DNA of 64,000 bases. It comes from Dendrophyllia cribrosa (lineage: Eukaryota; Cnidaria; Anthozoa; Scleractinia; Dendrophylliidae). The DNA lies in assembly GCA_024195265.1 (NCBI GenBank), contig JAJLRJ010000004.1, positions 29,276,434-29,340,433 of the forward strand, in the 5' to 3' direction. The notes under the pieces were generated by a model. That model made no database searches. It worked only from the letters and a program-made list of their open reading frames with translations, and was not told the origin of the DNA. Below are positions 50,993 to 62,624 of this stretch, in pieces. The stretch's first letter is position 1; the number at the start of each line of letters is the position of its first letter. The position numbers and the translations under genes are program-made.

Positions 50993-51051
50993 GGCTTTAA
51001 TTGCAGTAGTTTACATTTTCCAATTGTAAGGTGAAGCAGGTAGCCACGGCA

Positions 51052-51130
51052 ATGAAGGGACAAGTGATCTTCATCTTGATTTTTGCTGTTAGCTTTTCTT
51101 CTTCCTTCCCAACGGAAGGCAATGAAAAAG
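51052..51130 (+). CDS. Gene D exon 1, signal peptide
   Basis: [20 protein letters not shown] then TEGNEK. Donor AAAG|GTAAGT, phase 1. Confidence 0.8.
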
Positions 51131-54100
51131 GTAAGTATTCATTAATATTGCTTTCAAATCAGGTGATTTTTAAGGGGCCCTTGAATGATAAGGCCAAATG
51201 TAGAAATCGCTGCTGATTCAACTGAAGAAAGTTCTAATTGCTTTTGTGTTATATTGACACAAAAATAGCTGGAAATAAAGAAATCTGAAACTTAATAATG
51301 GCAATTAAAAACGTAAGGAACGAATTCAAAAGATCCTCACGATCAACAATATATCGCACCAGTTGTTACACGACTAAATGTTATTTAGTCTAATTAACTA
51401 AAAACTAACTGACGAAGGCAACAGAGAATTTGCCGAAAACTTAGTTTCTTAAAAGTTTTTTTTTATATATAAAATCGTTTCAATTTTTTTAGATCAGTTT
51501 CAAAAAACGTTTTTAAGTTAACATAAATGTTTCTTCAATTGATTTGTCTGTTATGTAGATTATCCTAAATTGAATGACGATTCAAAAGCAGCATATTAAA
51601 ATTGTCTGATTTGACGGTACCTAACCATTGTTTCAATAACTCGCGATTGCAACCGCAATGATACCCATATTATTTTTTTTTGTATGAAAATTTGGTTCAA
51701 TCAACTAAGTTGATAAGGTAAATTGACCACATCAGAAAAAAAATCAAAACGCGATCGAAACGGCAGCATTCAGTTGATAAAACCAATTGAAATTGTCATG
51801 TTTTACTTCCCCACATACGCAGCACCACAGATTCTTTAGAAACTAACCCCTTTATCCATTATTTTGTATCCTTATTACATTGTAGATCCCACTGAGGAGC
51901 TGGAACATCTGTTAGGTAAGTTGTTAGTATGCTTGTAAAAGCCTAAACATTCTAGTACGTTTAATTAAGGCTGGTTTTCACTAGCGCATAAGCATAAGCA
52001 CAAGCCAACATACGCAGACTCAGTAACATGTTGATCATTAGTTCCAATTGTTTGAACAAAACAGAACAATAGGCACTAATGATCAACACGTTACTGAGTC
52101 TGCGTATGTTGGCTTGTGCTTATGCTTATGCGCTAGTGAAAACCAGCCTTTAACAATCGTATATGTTGAGGTTTGCAGTTATCAAATGACAAGACAGGAT
52201 CGTACCCAGGGTAGGGTTGTACGGTTTCAGATTTCCGTAACTCCACTTCTCTCGGGAGATTAATGATAATTGATAACATAATCCTTACTAAAAATAAAGA
52301 AAGGAGCAGACTAGTTCAATGAGAAAACAAAAAAAACGGGTACTTGGTGCTAATTTAACTTGTTGACAGTTCACTTCAATATTTTTCTCCTTCGGAACGC
52401 GACATTCACATGAGTTTTGAATGCCTGTGTAACTGAACTGTTTTGAGTGACTGAAGATGTCGGATGTGATAGAACCCTCCTTGTAAATGCTGGGTGCCCC
52501 CTACAAGATGTGCATAGCAAACTACAGAGGCACCCAACGACGGTTTTTCCCCAAATTCCTTAAAACACCGTTTTTTTAGGCTGTCTAAAGTGCATGTATA
52601 AAACTACATGCATATAACTGAATTATACGCTTCCCTAGATAATCTTTATCTATTCGGTCGTTCTAGGGGAACTTTGGTCTTCACGAATTTATTAGACATG
52701 TTTTACCCATTTCCCGTAAACCTCAGGTCATTTTTGGAGATTCTCGAAAAGGTTAGGTCACCCGATGATGCCTTTTGATAGCCGAAAATTTTAGGGAACC
52801 TTTTTATAGGATGAAGGATGTGAGAAGGTTATTCGAAAACCCTAGGGATTTCAAATGTGATATCGAATCTCCTTGGGCGACAGAGAACTGTCTTCATCCT
52901 CTCCTCGCTATAAATCCGAAGTCGGTATAGAACATGTTAAGAGCGCATGTTACCAAAAATCAAACAATTTCAAAAATTTCTGGCAATCGAAAAAAAATGG
53001 ATTTCGCTTATATTCTCAACTTAGGTAGGCCCGTATGTGAAACAAATCACTGCATAGTCACTTTGGCTAAATATCGATTTGTTTCAGAGAAAATCGATAA
53101 TAACTGAATACCGCCAAAATGCCACTTTAGGAACTCAAAATTTATGCCGAGTTTGGAAGCTTCGCGTGAAAAAATAAAGCACTCTAAAGGGACAATACCT
53201 GTCAAATCTTAGAGAATGACATCGAAAAGGTACATTGAAGGTGATTTTAGCGCTTTGTGTCCTTTAATTTACAAAGTGTAATTAATTTTACTTGACACAC
53301 TTTTAACTCGTTTAAAAATAGGTCAAACTCATCGCTGAATTTAAACATGAGCGAAGCGAAATAATTGGTCAAAAATTTGGTATTTGAAAGATGAAGGGAT
53401 GCTCTTTTGGATCCCAGAAGGAATTTTTGGGGAAATGAACCAGCGCGATGCTTTCGAATTTCAAAGTTGCTTAAAATTCGTTAATTCAACTGAGCACGCA
53501 GAATCGATCTTATCAGCGTTATGTAAATATCTCGCGCTAAGGTTTAATTCTTCCCCATTTAAAGTTCAAATATTTCAAATTTAAAACATGTAATGCTTAC
53601 CTTGATGCTGCTGAAACATTTTTATGAGTGTTGAAGTCTTTGTAATCTTCCTTCATGAAAAAACTCAAGCCCGCCGCGAGATTTATATACTGTGAAGCGA
53701 TTTCTCGTGTACAAATCAAGTAATTTACCCGTTTTGAAGTGACGATTTTTTTCACCCGTTTTTAAATACAGGCCAGTGTCAAGTGCTTAACCCAAGTAGG
53801 TTTTACTTCTTAACAGTTTGGAATTGAAAAGCAGAAGGCGATCGATCGATTATTTAGGTAAGCGAAAAGTCGTTATCACAAAATCATCTGTTTGTTGCCT
53901 TGTGGAATGTAGCTAATTAATTCAGAAGAGCGCCAATTTGCGGTTAAAACTTGAAGTCTGAAGCTTCGAAATTTAAAACTATAAATGACAAGAAAATGCT
54001 CAGCCGATCGTTTGGCACGTTGGTCGAAGTGTTAATGTTTTTTATCATTGTAATATTGACGTTAAATAGCAGCCTGTTAACCTGACAGCTAAAAAATATA

Positions 54101-57100
54101 GTTGCGTGACAGAGTATATCACTTCCGGGCCGGAAGCATTTATGTTCAGTTTGCTTTTGTTTTCTTTGTACTTTAATTTCCCTATTCTTGTCTTGTTATT
54201 CTTATTTTTAAGGAAACACAAAATCATATGAAAACAAACTTCATGCCATATAAAACTGCACTATTGTTCTGCAATCTGAACACAGTGTGTATGTAGTCTG
54301 GCTGGAATGGTGGAATTGTTGGCTCGAAGATTGACCAAGGCAAGGAGCGAAAATATTGCGAGGGCCGCGCACTTCCGGTGTTTTACTTCCCCCCAGTAAA
54401 CTTATTAATAAAAATAGTGATTACGAATAGGGATTAAATATTAGAGTAATAACTTTATTATAGTCATAAACGATAACTACTGATTTTTTTAAATAAAAAA
54501 TAGGGTTGAGCAACTTTTATATATAGGGGTATCGAATGGTCCCTTAAAATTTTCAAGTGCTCGCAAAATGTGGCCTTTGCTCAATTTGCTCGCAAAATTT
54601 AGACCAGTGCTCGCTTGCTTGTGCTCGCAAAGTTTTGCAATTGCTCGCATTCTCGTTAAAATTTGCCGATTGCTCGAAATTTCATAAATCGTCATTTGTA
54701 GGTTTCTTGGTGCAGAAATAAATGTTCTGTCAAATGCCATCAAATATACTATTCAATAGGAAGACTTACAGAGAGCAATAGATCACAGGGCGTCGAGAGA
54801 TTGAAAGGATGGGGCATATAAATTCTGATTTGAATAACGTGGGAGATGCCCGGGGGAGAGGTGGCTCTCAGAAATGAAATTTGTCATTATAATGATACAA
54901 GCTAATAAAGTATTGCAAATTTACGGAGTGCTCGCTGCTCGCTTGTTGCTTTTTCTAAAGTGCTCGTTGCTCGCAAGAGAAATTTGATGACTGCTCGTGC
55001 TCGCAAGAAAAAACAATGCTCGCATGCTCGCAAAGACCATTCGATATCCCTGTATATCATTGGTGATTCTTTATTTCCCATTATCTATTGTTGCGCTAGA
55101 ACCGTTGCGGGCTGTCATGGATGCAAAAAACCGTACTCTTCTCTAGGCTAGGCTGCGAGCAGTCTTTTTCTCATGCTTCCTTTTTTGGCACGAGAAGTCC
55201 GCGAGACGAAGCAAACCGTTTTCGTTTTTTTCGTAATTTGCATATTAATTTTATAATTCGCGCATTATCGGATGTGAGGGAAAGGGGGCGATAGCTCGCA
55301 GTCTAACTCTAGACTGTAAAACGGGTTCAAAACATGCTTTTTTTTTTTCAGAAAATCGCCTAGAGAGGTGATAAACATGAATCCTCGTGCATAAGCCATG
55401 CACGCCCTGAAACACCCTCACTCACTTCACATTTACATTTGCTTAACGCTTCTACTATATGGCGGCGCGAGGTTAGTCGCACGCAGATACAGTGTATACA
55501 CATTTCTATATTCAATGTATCCAAACTGCCTTTTTGTGTATTAAATAAATTACGTTTATCACTAGCCGGCCTGCTAGAGGCAGTGTCGACGAGACTCGGG
55601 CGCAACTATCTGAGTCATCTTATACAGAGAAATATTGATAAAGTTCTAAAATAACGCAACTTTTTTCTCTGGAATACCGTAATTTGTCGTATTTAACATA
55701 CTACAGGACGTTTCACACCCATTCCCACGCAGTAATTAGAGCGGAAGTTTTCTATTCGGGTACTCCGTTATCGCGGGAAACTGATCTCTGGCGGTAGGGT
55801 CGCAGCTCTTAGAAGCCTCTATTTTCATTGGCCTTGTAAAACACAGCTGTAATTGTTTTTAGGGTAAGGGCCCATTGTTGTGTTGTTTGTCCTATTGTTA
55901 GGTCTAAGTGTATCAAGCCAATGGTGTGAGACCTTCTAAGAGCTGCGACATCACCCATCTCTGGGCTGCAAATAGTTATACAAAGTACATGCAAAATAAT
56001 GAAAAAAGTATCGGTGCTACTTACATCAGGTCACGTACTAAAGTTTGTTCTTTTGCCGAGAAAAAAGGAAAGATCTGGACGTTTTTTTATTTCACAGCAG
56101 TATGTGCGCGTATAACCGTATGCACGCTGGTTATTCGAAATTTCTTATTGGATAAACAGATGTTTTTGTACCTATTTCACGAAAAGTTTAAGATCAAGTA
56201 CCTGCCAAATATATATTGCTCGAAGGGGTGGTGAAATTTGAATTCACGGTACCGCTGGAAAATTGCCGGTTTAGACTTGCCGTAGAAATTTACCTCACTT
56301 ATTCTCTCTGCACTGACTACATGTACATCTGCCTACCAAATCCTCTAGAAGGTGAATATATGGTAGCTTTCGCTTCCCTGAAATGGCGGATACATCCATT
56401 TCCATTTATTTCTTTTATTTTACATTTATTTCTGCACCAAGAAACCGTGCTACAAATGAAGATTTATGAAATTTCGAGCAATCAGCAAATTTTAACGAGA
56501 ATGCGAGCAATTGCAAAAATTTTGCGAGCAAAAGCAAGCGAGCACCATTCGATACCCCTATATATAAAAGTTGCTCAACCCTATTTTTTATTTAAAAAAA
56601 TCAGTAGTTATCGTTTATGACTATAATAAAGTTATTACTCTAATTTTTAATCCCTATTCGTAATCACTATTTTTATTAATAAGTTTACAGGGGGGAAGCA
56701 AAACACCGGAAGTGCGCGGCCCTCGCAATATTTTCGCTCCTTGCCTTGGTCAATCTTCGAGCCAACAATTCCACCATTCCAGCCAGACTACACACTGTGT
56801 TCAGATTGCAGAACAATAGTGCAGTTTTATATGGCATGAAGTTTGTTTTCATATGATTTTGTGTTTCCTTAAAAATAAGAATAACAAGACAAGAATAGGG
56901 AAATTAAAGTACAAAGAAAACAAAAGCAAACTGAACATAAATGCTTCCGGCCCGGAAGTGATATACTCTGTCACGCAACTATATTTTTTAGCTGTCAGGT
57001 TAACAGGCTGCTATTTAACGTCAATATTACAATGATAAAAAACATTAACACTTCGACCAACGTGCCAAACGATCGGCTTAGCATTTTCTTGTCATTTATA

Positions 57101-60100
57101 GTTTTAAATTTCGAAGCTTCAGACTTCAAGTTTTAACCGCAAATTGGCGCTCTTCTGAATTAATTAGCTACATTCCACAAGGCAACAAACAGATGATTTT
57201 GTGATAACGACTTTTCGCTTACCTAAATAATCGATCGATCGCCTTCTGCTTTTCAATTCCAAACTGTTAAGAAGTAAAACCTACTTGGGTTAAGCACTTG
57301 ACACTGGCCTGTATTTAAAAACGGGTGAAAAAAATCGTCACTTCAAAACGGGTAAATTACTTGATTTGTACACGAGAAATCGCTTCACAGTATATAAATC
57401 TCGCGGCGGGCTTGAGTTTTTTCATGAAGGAAGATTACAAAGACTTCAACACTCATAAAAATGTTTCAGCAGCATCAAGGTAAGCATTACATGTTTTAAA
57501 TTTGAAATATTTGAACTTTAAATGGGGAAGAATTAAACCTTAGCGCGAGATATTTACATAACGCTGATAAGATCGATTCTGCGTGCTCAATTGAATTAAC
57601 GAATTTTAAGCAACTTTGAAATTCGAAAGCATCGCGCTGGTTCATTTCCCCAAAAATTCCTTCTGGGATCCAAAAGAACATCCCTTCATCTTTCATATAC
57701 CAAATTTTTGACCAATTATTTCACTTCGCTCATGTTTAAATTCAACGATGAGTTTGACCTATTTTTAAACGAGTTAAAAGTGTGTCAAGTAAAATTAATT
57801 ACACTTTGTAAATTAAAGGACACAAAGCGCTAAAATCACCTTCAATGTACCTTTTCGATGTCATTCTCTACGATTTGACAGGTATTGTCCCTTTAGAGTG
57901 CTTTATTTTTTCACGCGAAGCTTCCAAACTCGGCATAAATTTTGAGTCCCTAAAGTGGCATTTTGGCGGTATTCAGTTATTATCGATTTTCTCTGAAAAA
58001 AATCGATATTTAGCCAAACTGTCTACGCAGTGATTTGTTTCACATAAGGGCCTACCTAAGTTGAGAATATAAGCGAAATCCATTTTTCGCCAGTTGCCGG
58101 CGAATGTTTGACCGTTGGTAACATTGGCTCTTAAGGGCTTAAATTTTTTAAGAAAATTCTAGAAAAAATCGAAGGAAAAGCGTGATTTTCGGGAAAAAAA
58201 ATACGAAAAGTCATTAAGAAAATCCGAAAATCTCAGATGAATGAAACTGCCATCTCGAAATTCGTAGGATCCTTCGAGGTTTTGAAGTTTCAAGGGAAGA
58301 TATTAAGACGACTCATTTCTCATAATAGTTATAAAAATGAAAGACCTAGCAAATAAGCCACAAGATCATGAGATTCTGGACCAGTATCTTTTGATTTTAT
58401 TTATTCATTTGGGCAGTGAGAGCATGCCTTATATTATACCGTCAAACCTCTATTAAGCGGCCCTTTATTAAGCGGTCAACCTCTATTAAGCGAAATCCCC
58501 GGAATGAAATCGCACCCATAGTTACTGTAAACTTACCTCTTTTAAGGGGTCCCTCTACTAAGCAGTCAGTTGGCTATTCCCCGAGGGTGACCGCTTGATA
58601 GAGGTTTGACTGTATATGTTAATATGTCTCTTTAGCTGAAATAATTGCAAGATAAGATTGTTTCGCCTGTTTTTTTTGTGATGCGACTTACCCATATATG
58701 ACACAAAGGTAAAAAGAAAATAAACGCAAGTTAGGATGTCATGATGTACACGTCAATTACACAAGTTTTTTGTTGTTGTTGTTGCAGACAACGTTAATGA
58801 CGAGGATAGAAGACAAAGCGATAGAGGTACCAAAGTATTTCCTTAGCTGAATAATTCAGTAAATAATAAAACTCAATATAACTAAGACAGAAGTGCATTT
58901 TAGACTGGAATTCACTAGAAAGATGCAATTAATATGTCTTTAATGACGCTTACACAAAAAACGTTGTTTACGTTGAACTCATACCTCAAATTCTTTTTTT
59001 TTTTGTCATTATTGTATTATCTGGTCTTAAGATAATAATATTATTATAAGACTGGCAAAAGTTAGTTAAAAGAATCCAAGCAGATGAACATGATTTATGA
59101 GGTTAGATATTGCGATGTGTTGTCTTTCATTAATAAGCCAACGCGAGAAGGACACCGTTAAGAATAACTAGACACCCTATTTACAAAGGTAAAATTAATG
59201 TATTTCAGCCAGGAAAAGGCTAAAAAGATGTATTCCTGTCTAAGACGTATGTTTATGTACTCGCAGTATCTTGTGCTATCAAAGTAAATTCACTCAATAG
59301 AAATTTTGATACATTATGCATGTTTGGCAACTGTTTTAGTAGGATGCCGTGACGTATCATTGTACTGGTGCCGGGGATATATCTCCAGATGTGCTCACCC
59401 AACTGTATATAGATACTGTCCAAAAACCTGCGGCCGGTGTCCTGGTAAGTATAGTGGTCAATCAGTCGGCTTTTGACCGTCACAAGTAGCCAAGAACCCT
59501 GAAACCCTCTCCTTACGCTTCCATCTAGATTAGTCACGCCCCCTACCAAAGTTCTGATTCAGCTTTATAGTTGGTAAATACCAGAGAAAGACATGCGAAT
59601 GTTTGAACTGTTAGAGACTTCGAACGGACAGTGTTGTTTTAGAAGATATAGCTAAGTGTCTTTAACTACTTAGCTGTATCCGTTGCGTCTTCCAAGTTAG
59701 TCAACCAACGTTTTTAGAGTGCGTCGTTGTCAACAACAACAACAGCTCTTTTTCAGAACTACACTAACGAGGACTATCCCGAACCATCACACTCGACAGA
59801 CTAGCTACTTTCTTCACATGACAACCTCAGACTGTACTCGATTTAATTCTCGACAAGTTGTTACTATCCGGCTGGATCGTTTTTTACAAAACAGTAGTCT
59901 AGATGAAATACTGAACCTTTGAAGCCTTTTTTTCTGTTCCTATATTGTTATAGTTGCCGGTGGATGGAGCCCCTGGAGTGCTTATGGCGCATGCTCGAAA
60001 TCATGTTATTATGGATACCAAACTAGGTCAAGGAAATGTAACAGTGCACCATCGTCAGCTTGTCAAGGACCTTCAGTGGAAAGGCAAAGATGCAATGAGG

Positions 60101-60871
60101 ATGTGAGCTGTCACGGTAAGCGAATATCATTTGTTATCGGCATGTTCTGTACGCACTTTGCATTGTAAATTTTTCCCCCTTTTTAAATTAAATATTTAAA
60201 TGTAATGTTTGTAATGTAGCTATGGATAGACTACGGGAAACCCCTTTTTTCTCTCTAGGTTCGTCGAGTGATCAAAACACCAGTGGTCGAGAAGATCGCA
60301 AACCACGTGGAGACACGACAAGTGGGCAGCCAGCGCGCTCGCGTGTTTTGTTCACTTAAGTATCCCTGAGACAACAAGAGCCACTGATCGTTTTGTAATG
60401 TTTATACAACTTCCTATACATATTTTCAGGTGATAGGGTAGGATCAATGTCTGCCTTAACATCAGGTGCAGGCCAATGGACACCTTGGGGGTCATACTCC
60501 AAGTGCAGTAAGTCATGTGGAACGGGATTACAGTCAAGAGTCCGCACATGCATAAACCCATCTCAGCCCATGGGGCATAAAAAATGCCCAGGACCTTTTA
60601 GACAGCATCGACCCTGCAATCATAACCCTTGTCCAGGTAAGAGGTTTTGTAATGTCATAATAACGGCTACGGCTTTATGTCAGTAAACGTCCATCAAATA
60701 TAAACTGTATGACTCTCTTTTATTATTAACTTTTGTATCGGATCAAGATACTGTAAACGGAGAAATAGGTTACTTTGGACATAAATTATCCCAGACTGTT
60801 ATACTGCGAAAATCAGAAAACGGCAAACTGATCCTTACGGCAAGGCGATGAAAGAGTAAACAAAAGAATAA

Positions 60872-60921
<50 letters not shown>

Positions 60922-62553
60922 CAAACAAATTTGCCCATATTTCGGTTTGAAAACAAACCTTCTTCAGGGACAAACAGAAAAATGAAGATAAAACTATACG
61001 AGTACAAGACCAATTGAAGAACTTGGCAAAATGAATCTTGTATTAAAAAAGCTATAAGATACATCTGCTCTACCGCCAAGTCCATCATGAAGATGTAGAA
61101 GGGTACAGAAGACAATTGTCTACGAGTCAAAATAACATTTGCACAGGAGTCTTATAGACTATATAGTTTATGTAGCTTCAGATGTGGATAATGGATTAGA
61201 AGATTATACTTTGTTTTATCACATCAGTGGATGGTGGTTGGGCGTCATGGGGTAAGTTTCGACAGTGCAGCAAAAGCTGTGGAGGAGGAAGCCAGTACAA
61301 ACATAGATTATGCAAGAACCCACCTCCTAAACATGGCGGGAAAGTTTGTCAGGGCCTGCATACGCTGTCTCGTGAGTGCAACCCACAGGCATGTGCAGGT
61401 AAATATCTTACTGAGATATGCACTATAGGGCCGATTCGCACTAGCGGACAAATTTTGTAACAATTTGTAGATTTCTTCATTAATGTGTCACTTGTTACAG
61501 AAAACAAGTGCGAATACGTTTTTTGAGACCTAGAACTTGTCCAACAATTCAGGAAAACAAAGAAGCAGTTGTCTTATGATTGGTCAGCGTTGCACGCGCG
61601 ATACATTTTGTCAAACAATCGCAAAAACAAGTGCGAACGACTTGTTGGACAAGTGCAAATTTTGTCAAAACGGACAAATCTTCAAAGGGGCCGTTGTCCT
61701 GCCTCAAGGCAGGGCAATTCATGACAAGTCGCATTCCAATGCCCCTCGTAATGCCAGATAACAATACGTTGTTGATTGGCTATTGTGTTTGGTCTGGATT
61801 GTACTAAAAAACAACACGCGAAATTTCGTCCTTTGCTGTGGCGTTAACATCTGTCGAAACGCCACTTGCTTCATAACTTGCCGAGGTGACGTCGTGGAAG
61901 GATGGTAATACCGGGGTTGGAACAAGAGAATGCGGAGGGAACCAGTTTGTGCCGATAAATGGACGGGAAAAATAATAGTTTTCTTGCGACATTTTCCCCG
62001 CACGAGCACAAAAACATCAGTACACGCGCACTTCAAATGCAAATCGTTTTAACATTTTTCACCACGTGGACCTGCCTGCATATTTGATGTTTGCTCAAGA
62101 CGACCGTGCCGAGAAATGTACAAGGATGCCAGAAGCACGTGCAGAGCTATTGTACTGATAATTATACCTTTTGTTTTCTTCAAAATGTCTCTGACTTGTC
62201 GCGACAATTTTGTTTTTGTCAAAAATGTCATGACATTTCAAACTTGTCCGCTAGTGCGAATCGGCCCTGTGTTAAGGAAATATCTTACTGTGATGCATTA
62301 TTGATAAATATAAATATCTTACTGTGATACATATATCGCTAAAAGAAAATATCTTTCTGAGATACGCATTATATTATAGATAAATATCTTATCAGATTAA
62401 TGCACTATATTAGTTATTATTTTCCACATGGCTCGTTTTCCTTTGTTCTTTTAGGTTATTATATTGAACAAACTCCTCGAAAAAGCTAGGATGGCTTTAA
62501 CTGCCAGGAGAGATCCGGGCTGATATTTCCCTAGAGGAATAATACATTAAAAA

Positions 62554-62624
<71 letters not shown>

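Larger units (their letters stand above)
52936..58135. repeat. 5.2-kb long inverted repeat in gene D intron 2
   Basis: The left arm (about 52936-54725) and right arm (about 56425-58135) are reverse complements at very high identity, with a roughly 1.7-kb spacer. The right arm lacks about 70 bp of the TGCTCGC-type repeat present at 54542-54610. Each arm carries a TATA-like box and a short open frame pointing outward (right arm: tatataaat at 57391, ATG at 57423, donor-like AAG|GTAAGC at 57480). Confidence 0.85.

Noticed and set aside
53384..53584. 66-aa frame in the long inverted repeat, with a mirror copy at 57696-57496
   Set aside because: Conservation between arms follows from recent duplication and does not show coding selection. 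No domain recognised.
54489..54743. 84-aa minus-strand frame in the inverted repeat
   Set aside because: It translates the TGCTCGC repeat and adjoining arm sequence; the mirror copy has a deletion in it.
59253..59549. 98-aa minus-strand frame opposite the gene D ShKT exon
   Set aside because: Antisense shadow of the ShKT exon with no features of its own.
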